From: Lactifluus volemus
Taxonomy: Eukaryota; Basidiomycota; Agaricomycetes; Russulales; Russulaceae
Assembly: GCA_022376515.1 (NCBI GenBank)
Contig: WTXI01000001.1
Coordinates: 310,001 to 374,000 of the forward strand
Direction of reading: 5' to 3'
Length of the DNA: 64,000 bases
The translations under genes were made by a program, and so were the position numbers. The stretch's first letter is position 1; each line of letters begins with the position of its first letter. This document shows positions 49,416 through 63,076 of this stretch, one piece after another. The notes beneath the pieces are model-generated. The model made no database searches. It worked only from the letters and a program-made list of their open reading frames with translations, and was not told the DNA's origin.

Positions 49416-50039
49416 TTAAACAACTTGTTGAATGAGCGTGATGTTATCCCCCTTCAGCAGGATGCGCCCTGTGAAAAATGAGTTTGTTAGTATTCGCAAC
49501 TCTTGATAGTTGACGCACCTAGTTCACGTCGGGGTTTTGCCTCTTTTACGTACACCTCCGCTGCGTCGTCTATAACCACATTCATAAACTCATCGAAGCC
49601 CTGTTTAGCTGACATATTAGCAAATGGCGTGAAAGGTGTTTAGAAAAGGAGGAGGAAATTTTGGAGATAGTGTATACGCAGAATGGTGCCGAAGGTAGAC
49701 CCAACCGAAAGAAAAAAAAACTAGCACGGCCCCTTGGGTGTGGCGAACAACTTCAACGTGACGTTGGAGTATCTGGGCAGGACACGCACAACGATTCGAC
49801 CCTCTATCCGCATTTCAATATTGTCGTAGAGCCAGATTACGACCTTCGTCCTCTGGTGGGTCAAGGGTCAGAACGTATCGAACTGCATGATAACGCCACC
49901 TGTGGGGATGTACCTGCTGCAGATTTTTGAAGATAACATTCTGCCATGACGGTAAGAAAAGAAATTGCGAGGCGTCATGAAATAAAAGAATTTTACTCAC
50001 GATGGGCTGAACCATCACACGCTGCTGACGGCCTGACAT
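49416..50039 (-). CDS. SME1: Small nuclear ribonucleoprotein SmE
   Basis: Sm-ring subunit of spliceosomal snRNPs. Start 50039: MSGRQQRVMVQPI, then small exons NVIFKNLQQ, RTKVVIWLYDNIEMRIEG, GFDEFMNVVIDDAAEVYVKEAK, and GRILLKGDNITLIQQVV, stopping at 49416. The Sm1 and Sm2 motifs (FDEFMNVV, RILLKGDN) are complete. A gene of only about 90 residues is split by at least four introns. No frame break. Confidence 0.92.
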
Positions 50040-50228
50040 TTTTGGAGAGGTATTACGAGCTGCTTGATGGAGGTTTTAGAGGGATATGTGTGCTCTCTCG
50101 TTGATGTTTCTGACGACGCGTTTTACGTGAAATGGTGGACGGAATTAGGGTTAAGGTTTTCCGGAATGGTGTTTGGTCGACCAAGAGACGCGTCAACGCT
50201 ATCGACGCTTCACCTTCGTCCCGTCACC
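50040..50228. promoter_or_regulatory. Divergent promoter region, SME1 / dhc2
   Basis: 189 bases if dhc2 starts at 50229. An open frame continues upstream to an ATG at 50067, so part of this could be coding; that N-terminus has no similarity I recognise. Confidence 0.4.
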
Positions 50229-53200
50229 ATGGAGGTACATCTATTCACGCGTATTTTCATCTGGTCTCGCGTCGACTTATTTGTACTTGCTGTAGGTAGT
50301 GGCACCAAGCAACTCATCCACCGCTGCGGCGGTCAACTTCATCACGTTTGTTCAGGACCTCAAGAAGAAAACCAAAGCCTGGGGGCCTATGATCGAACTC
50401 TGTGCTTCAGGAGAGAAGACTCTAGAACGATTCAGATATCAATTTCCAGATGATTGGCTCTACAGTGACCAGCTGCGTGGGGAATGGAGCGCATACAACG
50501 AGATTTTGAAGCGGAAGAATGATTCAATTCAGGAACAGCTTGGTAGGTTTGCGTGTGAACTCTTGACACGACCACATTAACATCGATGCCCTCCTCGTAG
50601 CTGGTTTGCAGATCAAGGTTGTCGCACAGGATAAAGTCGTGGAGAACAAGATCAATGCCGTTCTCGAGGAATGGATCCAGACGCGCCCTGTCCAGGGTAA
50701 CATGCGCGCCGACACTGCCATGAATACTATCAACGTGTTCGAGGGCAAGCTCAACCGTTTACAGGAGGAATATGACCTTCTCTGCCGTGCCAAGGAGGCC
50801 CTGGGCCTCGAGCTTGTTCGCCATACCCGTCTCGAGCCCGTCTTTGAAGAGTTACGGGACCTGAAAGCCGTCTGGACGGCGCTTTCCGGTATTTGGAGTC
50901 AAATTAGCGAGTTGCGTGACCTGGCCTGGGCGACCGTGCAGCCACGCAAGTTGAGACAACAAATCGACGGGCTGTTGAGCAGTACCAAGGACATGCCGAC
51001 GCGAATGCGGCAATATGCTGCCTTTGAATACGTGCAGGATACGTTGAGGGTTTTACTCAAGTCGAATACCCTAATCGGAGAGCTGAAGAGCGAGGCTCTA
51101 AAGGACCGTCACTGGAAGCAACTATTCAAGTCCCTCAAGACACCGTCGCAGCCAAGTTTGACTCTGTGAGTCATTGTCTCTACAGTCCATGTATCTTAGG
51201 TCGAACCCGTGGCATAGGATGACCTTGGGTAACGTTTATGACTTGGACTTGAAGAAGAACGAAAGCAAGATCAAAGACGTTATTATTCAAGCTCAGGGAG
51301 AGGTCTGCCTCGTTATCTCTCTCCCTTGTGCACTCAATTAACAGGCATACAGATGGCTCTTGAAGAGTATATCAAACAAGTCAAAGAAACCTGGACCAAT
51401 TACACCCTCGATCTTGTTAACTACCAAAACAAGTGTCGTTTGATCCGGTATGCCTCTGGACTGTCCTACCCTTCTTGAAATTGAGCGTGGTTGGATTTTT
51501 GTCAGTGGTTGGGACGACCTATTCAACAAGTGCAGCGAGAATTTGAACTCTTTAGTGGCCATGAAACTATCCCCGTATTACAAAGGTGATCTCTCTCTCT
51601 ACTGTCTTCGTTCTCGCACTGAGCTTTTCCCGTAGTATTTGAGGAAGAGGTATGCAATGTACCCAAGAGCAAATACAGAACGGTTGCTGACGCATTCACA
51701 AGGCGAGCTCTTGGGAGGAAAAGCTCAATCGGATACACGTCCTTTTTGGTTAGTCCTCGATCATTGTCGATTGCCGCGTCACGCTGACGGGTTAATAGAT
51801 ATTTGGATCGACGTTCAACGTCAATGGGTGTATCTGGAAGGCATATTTTCTGGTAGCGCCGACATTAAACACCTTCTCCCGGTCGAGAGCGCGCGTTTCC
51901 AAAACATCAACACCGAGTTCCTCACTGTGATGAAGAAGGTTTACAAGTCGCCATTCGTCACGGATGTCATGAACATCCAAGGCATACAGAAGAGCCTCGA
52001 GCGGCTTGCAGACCTACTCAACAAGATACAAAAGGCTCTTGGAGAGTATCTTGAGCGGGAGCGAGCATCTTTCCCTCGCTTCTATTTCGTCGGCGACGAG
52101 GATTTACTTGAGATAATCGGCAACAGCAAAGACATTGTGCGGATCATGAAGCACCTCAAGAAGATGTTCGCTGGCATTGCGACTATCAAGCTCGATGATG
52201 ACGGGACACAGATCCAAGGGATGGCTTCTCGCGAAGGCGAGGAAGTCCCATTCAAAGACCCCATATTGCTCAAGGATTATCCCAAGATCAACGATTGGTT
52301 GGCTAGGATCGAATACTCGATGCGCTTGTCTTTGGCGCAACTTCTCTGCGACTCTGTCGAAGAGCTACAGACCTTCTATGGCACAGGAGCAACATTGCCC
52401 ATTGATAGATTCATTGCTTGGGTAGAGAAGTATCCTGCACAGCTCGTTACACTCGCTGTTCAGGTTGCCTGGACCGCTTCCATCGAGGCGGCGTTTGAAG
52501 CGTCACAGCCGCTCAGCAAGCCTCTCGATACAAACAAGCAAAGCTTGGATCTCCTCGCCGATATCGTGCTCACAGAACTCAGTCCCGTCACCCGCAAGAA
52601 GTGCGAGCATCTTATCACAGAGCTGGTGCACCAGCGGGACGTTACACGTACTCTCGTCCAGCAGGGCGCGGCTGATAACAAGAGCTTTGCATGGCTATAT
52701 CAAATGCGCTTCTATCTTGACCGCGCTCCCGAGAATCCCCTTGACCGGCTGGTCATCCGTGTAGCGGATGCCTCGTTTCCGTATGGATGGGAGTATCTCG
52801 GTGTTTCCGACCGTTTGGTCCAGACGCCGCTCACCGATCGGTGCTATCTAACTCTGACACAAGCTCTCGACACGCAACTCGGCGGAGCTCCCTTTGGCCC
52901 TGCCGGTACAGGCAAGACAGAGTCTGTCAAGGCTCTTGGCCTCCAACTTGGAAGATTTGTGCTGGTCTTCTGCTGTGACGAGACATTCGATTTCCAGGCC
53001 ATGGGTCGCATTTTTGTGGGACTCTGCCAAGTTGGTGCCTGGGGTTGTTTTGATGAATTCAATCGACTGGAGGAGAGAATTCTGAGTGCCGTTAGTCAAC
53101 AAGTCCAGAGCATACAGCAAGGTTTGGCCGCGCTCGTAAAGAATCCGAACGCGGAAATTGAGCTGGTAGGCAAGAACCTGAAGATCAACAAGAACATTGG

Positions 53201-56200
53201 AATTTTCATCACGACAATCCCAATTATGCCGGCCGTTCTCAGCTTCCGCCAAATTTGACCAAGTTATTCAGGCCGTAAGTATTAGATATCTTTTGCCTAC
53301 GAAACTCTTCCGACGACCTTCTAGTATGGCCATGACTCGTCCTGACCGTGAGCTCATTGCCCAAGTCATGCTCTTCTCCCAAGGATTCCGCACCGCGGAG
53401 TCACTTGCATCCAAAATCGTTCCCTTCTTCAATCTCTGTGACGAGCAGCTTTCGCCCCAGCCGCACTACGATTTTGGTCTGCGTGCGCTGAAGGCTGTCC
53501 TCGCAAGTGCTGGTATCCTCAAGCGCGAACGCCTTCAAGAAGCCCGTTCTAGTGGCAATAATATTGATCTGGCCGGACTCTCTGATGCCACCTCGAGCAA
53601 GTGATTCTTATCCAGAGTGTCACCGAGACCATTGTACCCAAGCTGGTTGCAGACGACGTACCTCTGCTTACAAGGTTTGTCCCTGAATGCTAAAGCCACA
53701 CATTTCCATTTCTGAGAAATTCGTTGACAGCCTCCTTGCTGACGTATTCCCTGGCACTGAATACGTTCCTGTAGACCTCGGCGCTCTGCGGCACCACATT
53801 GGCAAGGTTTGCGAGGAGAGGCGTCTTGTCCAAGGGGAGCGCTGGGTCAACAAGATCTTACAGCTCTACCAAATTCAGAAGATCCAGCATGGCCTTATGA
53901 TGGTAGGGCCTTCTGGAAGCGGCAAGACCAATGCTTGGCAGGTCCTACTGACTGCCCTTGAGAGACTGGACGGTATCGAAGGCGTTCCGTACGTTATTGA
54001 TCCAAAGGCTATGCACAAGGACGCGTTATATGGGACGCTCGATCCGACAACACGCGAATGGAACGATGGTCTCTTCACTCATGTCTTGCGCAAAATAGTC
54101 GATGATGTCCGTGGAGAAAGTGGAAAGAGACATTGGATCATTTTCGATGGCGATGTCGATCCTGAATGGGTCGAGAATTTGAACAGGTCCGTGTATCACC
54201 CAATGCCTTTGAACTTTTATACATAAATTGCGACAGCGTGCTCGATGACAACAAATTGCTCACATTACCGAATGGTGAACGTCTCAATCTGCCCCCAAAT
54301 GTCCGTATCATGTTCGAGGTTGAGCATCTTCGTTATGCTACACTCGCAACTGTCAGTCGCTGCGGTATGATCTGGTTCAGCGACGACGTTGTTGAACCTC
54401 CGATGATCTATCGTCAATATCTCGACTCGCTAGCGGCTGTACCCCTGGATGCCGAAGACGATGAAACGACAGGAATCATCGGTCGCCGCGCGGAAGAGGG
54501 CGCCGATACGTCTAGTGTCCACCTGGGTACGCAGAAGCAAGTTGCCGCTATTCTGGAGCCATACTTCTCGGATGGTGAACTTGTTGGCGTCGCCCTTGAA
54601 TACGCATCTGACATCGAACATATTATGGATTTCACGACTACACGTGCGTTGAACACTCTATTTTCCCTGATCAACAAGACCGTTCGGAACGTTTTGGAGT
54701 ACAATACACAGCACTCGGATTTCCCTCTCAGCGCGGAGCAGGTAGAGCAATATGTCACGAAGCGGCTACTTGTCAGTATCATATGGGCATTTTCCGGCGA
54801 TTCAAAGCTCGATTTGCGCGCCGAGCTCGGTCACTTCCTCAGCCAAAGAACGGGACTTGACATCCCTCCCCTGTTAAGCGGGGCGACCTCTTTGATCGAC
54901 TTCGACGTCCATATTGCAACTGGTGATTGGGCCGCTTGGGCCGCAAGGTTCCCCAGATCGAGATTGAGCCACATACCGTAACTGCGTCCGATGTTGTGGT
55001 CCCCACCGTGGACACTGTCCGCCATGAAGAGGTTCTCTACTCTTGGCTTTCCGAGCACAAGCCCTTGATGCTCTGCGGTCCCCCTGGTTCTGGCAAGACG
55101 ATGACGCTATTTAGCGCCCTCAGAAAGCTCCCTGACATGGAGGTAGTCGGCCTCAACTTCTCCAGCGCGACGACTCCAGAATTGATACTCAAGACTTTCG
55201 AGCAGTACTGTGAATATAGGAAGACTCCGAACGGCGTCCTGCTTGCCCCGATTCAGTTGGGTCGCTGGCTCGTGGTGTTCTGTGACGAGATCAATCTTCC
55301 AGCCACTGATAAATACGGTACCCAGAGGGTCATCTCTTTCATCCGTCAGCTCGTCGAGTGTGGCGGCTTTTGGCGAACCACTGATATGTCCTGGGTTAAA
55401 TTGGAGCGCATCCAATTCGTGGGAGCGTGCAATCCCCCAACAGATCCTGGCCGTGTCCCCCTTAGCCATCGTTTCTTGCGCCATGCCCCACTCATCATGG
55501 TCGACTATCCTGGAGAGGTCTCGTTGAAACAGATCTATGGCACGTACACGCGTGCTGTGCTCAAAATCGTCCCCAATCTCCGTGCATATACCGAGCCGCT
55601 CACCGATGCCATGGTGGACTTCTACTTGGCTTCGCAGCGGCGATTCACAACAGACATCCAAGCCCATTACGTATACAGTCCTCGTGAGCTTACTCGATGG
55701 GTACGCGGGATCTACGAAGCAATTCGGCCATTAGAAATTTTGACTGTGGAAGGCCTTGTGCGCGTCTGGGCGCACGAAGCTCTCCGACTCTTCCAAGATA
55801 GGCTGGTTGCGGAGGACGAAAGATCGTGGACCGACGAGAACATCGATGCTACTGCCATGACCCACTTCCCTACAATCAACAAAGATGAGGCTCTGGCCCG
55901 GCCAATCTTATTCTCCAACTGGACCTCGAAGAACTATATCCCTGTCGATCGTGAGGTTCTTCGCGAGTATACGAAACAGCGCCTCCGTGTGTTCTACGAG
56001 GAAGAGCTTGATGTTCCGCTCGTTCTTTTCAATGATGTCCTTGACCACGTTCTCCGCATTGATCGTGTATTCCGTCAAATCCAAGGTCATCTCTTGTTAA
56101 TTGGCGTCAGCGGAAGTGGCAAGGTAAGCGATTTGGGTCGAGTCTCCGCTCGCCGCTGACTCGAAATTTCCTTAGACTACTCTATCCCGTTTGTGGCCTG

Positions 56201-59200
56201 GATGAATGGTCTCAGTATCTTCCAAATCAAAGTTTCCAACAAGTATACTGGCGAGGATTTCGACGAAGACCTGCGTACGGTACTTCGCCGCGCCGGTACC
56301 AAAGGAGAGAAGATTTGCTTCATCATGGACGAGTCGAACGTCCTTGACTCCGGTTTCTTGGAACGGATGAATACACTACTCGCCAACGCAGAAGTACCAG
56401 GCCTTTTCGAGGGTGACGAACACGCTGCTCTCATGACAGCTTGCAAAGAGGGGTCACAAAGAGACGGCTTGATGCTGGACTCACACGAGGAGTTATATCG
56501 TTGGTTCACACAGCAGGTGGCAAAAAACCTCCATGTGTTTTCACGATGAACCCACCAGAGAACGGTCTGGCCTCACGCGCTGCTACCTCTCCGGCTCTTT
56601 TCAACCGTTGTGTGCTTGACTGGTTCGGTGACTGGTCTGATCAAGCTTTCTATCAAGTCGGCATGGAATTTACCCATACCCTCGATCTCGACTTATCGTC
56701 ATACAACCCGCCTGCAATCTTCCCGATCGCATATCGTGAACTTTCCATGCCACCTATTCATCGCACAGCTGTTGTCAACGCCTTGGTTTACGTTCACATG
56801 TCTATGTATCAAATTAATCAGCGTCTCAGTCGAAGGCAAGGCCGCTACAACTATGTCACACCCCGCCACTATCTAGACTTGTGCGTCGTCATTCATCTTC
56901 TCCCTCGTCTTGTGCTGACCCAATTTATAGTATCAACCACTATGTTCGTCTTTACAATGAAAAGAGAGACGAACTAGAGGAACAACAGCGTCATCTCCAT
57001 GTTGGATTGGATAAACTCCGCGACACCGTCACGCAGGTCGAGGAGTTAAGGAAGAGTCTTGCTGTCAAGCGTGCTCAACTCGAGGAGAAGAACAGAGAGG
57101 CCAATGATAAGTTGCGACAGATGGTGGCCGACCAGCAAGAGGCAGAGCAAAAGAAAGCTGCCTCAATTGAAATCCAAGCTGCTCTTGTTGAACAGGATAA
57201 GCACATCGAACAACGGCGCGCGGTGGTGATGGCAGACCTCGCAGACGCAGAGCCGGCTGTAGCAGAGGCTCAATCTGCTGTCAGTAACATCAAGAGGCAA
57301 CACCTCCAAGAAGTCCGAACAATGGCCAACCCTCCGGAGGCTGTCAAACTTGCAATGGAGTCCGTATGTACCATCCTGGGACACAAAATCGACAGCTGGC
57401 GCACTGTCCAAGGCATCATCCGTCGTGATGATTTCATTCAACGAATTGTCAATTTCGACACCACTTCCCAGATGACAAAGCCTCTCCGGGACCTGATGAA
57501 GCGAGACTTCCTCAGTCGCCCCTCATACAACTTCGAAAATGTCCAACGTGCCTCCAAGGCCTGTGGTCCTCTTGTGAAGTGGGCACTCGCTCAAGTCCGC
57601 TTCTCTGAAATCCTGGACAAAGTCGAGCCATTACGCAACGAAGTTCAGTCCCTCGAGCACCAGGCCGAACAGACCAAGCAGCAGGCAGCTACAATCATCA
57701 CGATGATATCTGAACTCGAGGCCAGTATCCAGAAGTACAAAGAAGAATACGCACTCCTCATCAGTCAAACTCAAGCAATCAAGTCCGAGATGGAGCGTGT
57801 GCAAGGCAAGGTCGACCGTAGCATGAAGCTCCTGGACAGCTTGTCGTCAGAACGAGCGCGGTGGGAGGCCGGAAGTCGAACCTTCGACGTTGAAATGAGC
57901 ACCATAGTGGGCGATGTCCTACTCTCCTCGGCATTCTTGGCATATAGTGGTTTCTTCGACCAACACTATCGCGAAGTTATGTGGCAGGAATGGATCAGCC
58001 ACCTTACCGAGGCCAGCATCAAGTTCAAACCTGAACTTTCGTTCACAGAATACCTATCCACAGCTGACGACCGCCTTAGCTGGCAATCTAAGGGTCTACC
58101 CTCCGACAATCTCTTCACGGAGAATGCTATCATGCTCAAGCGTTTCAGCCGCTATCCTCTCATCATTGATCCCACAGGGCAGGCAACCGCTTTCCTACTC
58201 AATGAACACAGAGATCGTAAGATCACCGTCACAAGCTTCTTGGATGAGGCATTCCTGAAGGTTTTGGAGAGCGCTCTTCGCTTCGGAAATCCTCTCCTCA
58301 TTCAGGATGTGGAGCACCTGGACCCTATCCTTAACGCCGTGCTCAATAAAGAGATACGACGAACTGGTGGCCGTGTGCTCATCCGCCTAGGCAGTCAGGA
58401 CATCGACTTCTCGCCATCCTTTACGATGTTCTTGTCTACGCGTGATCCCTCTGTCGATTTCTCGCCTGATATCTGTAGTCGTGTCACGTTCGTCAACTTC
58501 ACAATGACGAGGAGCAGTCTGCAGAGCCAGTCTCTTGACCAAGTCCTGAAAGTGGAGCGGCCAGACACGGAACAAAAGAGGACCGACCTGATGAAAGTGC
58601 AAGGTGAATTCCGAGTACGACTGCGCACGCTTGAGAAGCTATTGCTACAAGCCCTCAACGAATCATCTGGCAACATTCTCGATGATGACAAGGTTATTGA
58701 CACCTTGGAAACCCTGAAACGAGAGGCTGCGGACATCACACGCAAAGTTGAAGAAACGGACATTGTTATGAAGGAAGTGGAGCAGGTGACAGCAGAGTAT
58801 CTTCCAATCGCCCAGGCTTGCAGTTCGGTGTTCTTTATCCTGGAACAACTGAATCTCATCAACCATTTCTATCAATTTTCCTTGCGTTTCTTCTTGGACA
58901 TTTTCGACTACGTCCTTCATCATAACCCACACCTCCAACGCATCTCAGATCATGGAGCAAGACGTGACATCCTTCTCAAAGATTTGTTCTTGATCACTTA
59001 CCGGCGTACCTCCCGTGCACTTTTCCATCGAGATCACGTCATGCTTGCTGTTCTTCTTGCACAAGTTAAACTTCGCGGGCTCGAGGACATCAACGAGGAG
59101 TTAGAGTTTTTGTTGGAGAGTGGAGATGGATCAGTTGCTGCACCCAATTCCACAGATCGAATAATCGAGTCTTTGACCATTGAACAGCAACAGCGTCTCG

Positions 59201-61531
59201 ACACCTATACCAAGCAGCCCCTATTCAAACCAGTGCGGTCCCACATATCTGAGCATGAGGATGAGTGGACTCGCTTCTTGGCCTCCAGCAGCCCGGAGCT
59301 TGCGGTACCTACGCCTTGGGACCCTAGTACCCGTAAGTCTTCACTACTATTTTACAATCAAGCATGCCCTGATTTGGTACAGCTGCCGTGGAGGCAATCA
59401 GGTCGCTACTTATCATCAAATGTCTACGACCCGATCGCCTTTTACAGGCTACTGCCATCTTCGTTCAGACGGCCTTTGGCGTCGACCTGTCAGCGGAAGC
59501 TTCCTTCGACCTTGGCAACATGGTTTCAGATGAGGTCAAAGCACAGACTCCTTTGGCTCTCGTTTCGGTCTCTGGATATGATGCCAGCTATCGTGTCGAA
59601 GGTTTGATACAGAGCACTCAGTCACGTTGCACGCAAGTAGCTATGGGTTCGCAGGAAGGATTTGGGCTTGCGGACCAAGCAATAGGCATGGCATCTCGTC
59701 AAGGAACGTGGGTTCTCTTGAAGAATGTGCATCTGGCTCCGTCATGGCTTGGCCAGCTGGAGAAGAAGTTGCAGACCCTAAATGCACACCGGCACTTCCG
59801 TCTTTTCTTGACAATGGAGGCGAATCCGTCGATTCCCGTGAACATCTTGAGGCAGTCGCGTATCATCATGAACGAGCCTGCCCCGGGTGTCAAGGCAAAC
59901 CTACTGGACTCGCTCCGCAGTATCCCTCCCGCCCGTCTCTCTCAAGGGCCTGCTGAGAAGGTCAGGTTATACTTCCTCCTGGCTTGGTTCCACGCTGTCG
60001 TCCAAGAGCGTCTACGATACGTACCATTAGGCTGGAGTAAAACTTACGATTTCAACGATTCGGACATGGCGTCTGCCTTTACGACAATTGACACTTGGTT
60101 ACACTCTGTCGCCAAAGGGCGTGCCAATGTTAACCCCGCACAGATCCCTTGGGACGCCATTCGAACGTTAATCAAGCAATCCGTATATGGTGGACGTGTC
60201 GATAGTGACTTCGATCAAAGGATTCTCGACGCATTTGTGGATGGCCTTTTCAGCCCGGCTGCATATAACGTTGACTTTGACTTAGTCCCAAGTACTACGG
60301 GGACCCATTTACTGACTGCTCCAGACGGTACCAAACTGGACAACTTCCTCTCTTGGGTCAAAGGTCTGCCAGACAGGGAACCGCCCGCCTGGCTTAGTCT
60401 TCCGCCAACTGCTGAGCGTGTTATCGCTATTGCTCAGGGTAATTATTCACTTTCTTCTTGGAACCCCAGCTTACACATGATTAGGGAATGAACTACTTGT
60501 AAAGTTGAGAAAAATGCGGATGTTGGCCGACGATGATGATGAGAATGTTGCGACTGCGGGTCCATACAAAGGATCGGCATCTCAGCAGCCCGCCTGGATG
60601 CGTGGTCTGTATGAGCGATGCAAGGATTGGCTTAGTCAATTACCTTCGGCAAGTATATTCTAGCATATTTTATCCGTAATCTAACAAGATGTCCTCAGGT
60701 CTTCCGCACGTTGCAAATGCAAGTAGCGGATAATCAGGACCCGCTTTATCGCCTTTATTCTCGCGAAGGCTCTACCGGTCAAAAACTGTTGGGCTCCGTT
60801 AGGAAAGATCTCGCCGACGTTATTAAAGTCTGCGAAGGCCAACTTAAACAGACCAACCACCTCCGCACGCTGATGAGCTCTCTGACTAAAGGTCACATTA
60901 ATATTTAAGGTCAGATCGATGGCAGGCTTCTGATAGCACTTTCTAGGCACGATTCCTGATCATTGGCGACGCTACAAGGTCAAGAAAACGATGTCTGTCT
61001 CTGAGTGGATTCCCGATCTCGCTCGTCGCCTGGCACAGCTCGACAGCTTCGCCGAAATAGATAACCTTGCCAATGTCGAGGTTTGGCTTGGGGGCTTATT
61101 CTTCCCCGAGGCCTACATTACTGCAACTCGTCAAGCTGTCGCCCATCGCAAGAAGTGGAGCTTGGAGACACTGTATCTCCGACTCGACATCGAGCGAGTG
61201 AACGACCCTAATGCCTTCATCATCGATGGTATGTGTTTGCCCAACATTTGCTGAACTACTCTTAAAACCCTTCATAGGTCTCGTTTTAGAGGGCGCATCC
61301 TGGATTAATGATCAACTAGTTCTCAATCAAGGGGAGTCCGCCCGGCTGAATTCATCGCAGGTTCGGTGGGTGCAAATGGACGATGTAGACCCTCAGGCGA
61401 CCCTCGTCAACCTGCCTGTGTACCTCAATAATGACCGGAGCGACGTCCTGTTCACGGTGGACCTACCTTTTGACCGGAGTGCCGGTGCTTTAGTTTCTAC
61501 TCGTGCGGTTTGCCTTACGGCTAGTGGTTAA
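50229..61531 (+). CDS. dhc2: Cytoplasmic dynein heavy chain, motor half (Dhc2), without N-terminal tail
   Basis: Minus-end motor. Start 50229 (MEV, then an intron at 50235-50295, then [24 protein letters not shown]) aligns with roughly residue 1,100 of animal dynein, so the dimerisation and intermediate-chain-binding tail is absent. In order: DHC_N2/linker (50300-52800; SVLxxWLY-like block, [58 protein letters not shown]); AAA1 GPAGTGKT and CFDEFNR (52900-53060); AAA2 GPSGSGKT (53908); AAA3 GPPGSGKT (55082); AAA4 GVSGSGKT (56103, with an intron after the lysine); coiled-coil stalk (56940-57900); AAA5-AAA6; C-terminal domain ending at 61531. About 3,400 residues. Single bases look missing near 53215, 53595, 54941, 56190 and 56536. 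One GC-AG intron lies at 60649-60698. Confidence 0.93.
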
Positions 61532-61662
61532 CTGGAGAATATGAAATCCCCCACGTCATGTACAATACTATCCACTCGTTCAGCACCTGATCCTTTATGT
61601 AATACATCTACTAGAACTAAATCGTTCGTACTGCCTTGCAAGTGGTCCACATGGGATCACTA

Positions 61663-62864
61663 TCACAGATTATCTACAGAACTTCCCTCAGTGATAACAT
61701 CTAATACCTGCCAGTCTACTTCGATCCCTTTCTCTAGAAATATTTTCCGTGCATCCTCTGCAATTGCCTCGAATCCAGTTAATGCAAGTGCGAGAATTGT
61801 TGGACCGGCTCCTGAGAGGCAAATCCCCAATAGCCCTGGATGTGTACTCGGTGTGATGGAGGAGGTAACTTCTGGTAAACCTGGAATCTGGGGCGATTGG
61901 TCAAAGGATGTAAGAAATTCAACTTCGCCGAGCGCATACCAGACTACGCCTGTATGGCTGGTGGACACGGTCTTTCATGGCTTCATAAATAAGGTCAGGG
62001 TCAGGAGGCGACCTCGAGAGAGCCGTCGTCAAAACAGCCAGGCGCTGCATATTGAAGATCTGATGGGCGTATATGAGTTGTAAGAAGCTGCTGCTAGGCA
62101 CCACCGGGCCTGTCAGTATGGAAAAGGCATACCAAATCTTTTCGGGAGTAAGACTCTGGAAGCACACCGCGAGCCGTCGCAGTGCTCAACTCGAAACGTG
62201 GTATGATCGCAACCGCGCGTATTTCTTTTGCCCACCCGAAACGCACGTAATGACCGATGCCCACGGGCGGTAATGGAGGATCACGCCCCCAGTCGGGGCC
62301 GGCATCGAGAGGGTACTCTGGAAGCACCTCGCTGAGGGGAACGCTTGCAGCCTGGGTTGCGACGGGGTCCAGCTCGCGCAAGTACGAACCCACGAAACCT
62401 CCGACGAGCGCGGCGGTGACGTTGTCCGGATGGCGTTCCACCATGAGCGCATAGTCGAGCATGCGCTCGCGCTCGAGGCCAAGTTGACCGAGCGCATCGC
62501 CCAACATGACACCTGCGATCACTGCGGCGCCAGATGAGCCCAAGCCACGACCGAAGGGGATCTCGTTGTGAGCGTGGATCGTGAGGCCAGGTGGGAATAA
62601 CTGGATGCCGTTGCATCGGAGCACGTAGAGCGCGACGCGCGTTGTCAGGTTCTTGTATGCGTCGAGTGGCACTTCATCTGCGCCCTCGCCAGAATACGAA
62701 ATGATGGGTCGCTCTGCCAAGGGAGCAGCATTTGGGTTCAAAGGCACCGTGATTGTCAGAGTGAGGTAGAGGGAAAGGGAGAGTCCGACGACGTCAAAAC
62801 CCGGTCCGATGTTGGCAGATGTTGCGGGAACACGGATCTTGAAGGATCGCGGGTGAGCGGGCAT
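61663..62864 (-). CDS. THR1: Homoserine kinase (threonine biosynthesis)
   Basis: GHMP-family kinase phosphorylating homoserine with ATP, the step before threonine synthase. Start 62864: MPAHPRSFKIRVPATSANIGPGFD. The ATP loop is FGRGLGSSGAAV (about 62530-62565), followed by MVERHPDNV and GGFVGSYL. The last signature SGAGPT lies at about 61830. Introns at about 62090-62145 and 61915-61968 are in phase. After the second, IPGLPEVTSSI and EVDWQVLDV lead to the stop at 61663. Full length, no frame break. The next gene to the right is also minus strand. Confidence 0.94.
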
Positions 62865-63076
62865 CTCTCCTACGGGTTGAAAAAAAGGTATTTGCGGGAG
62901 TTTTGACCGCTTATTTGCAGGAGTGGACGACGCGCACGGAGGTTTCACTCGCCCATTTGAGTCCGGAACGCCAAACTGCCAAGTCCGAGTCCAAGATCGG
63001 GCTCGGGCTCATCCATCACAATGTCGGCCGAATGCCAGAAAAATTATCTGACAATTTAAAATCATTACACATTCTA

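Noticed and set aside
50067..50228. Upstream extension of dhc2 from the ATG at 50067
   Set aside because: The extra 54 codons show no similarity to the dynein tail and fill the whole SME1/dhc2 promoter; 50229 is preferred, though not proven.
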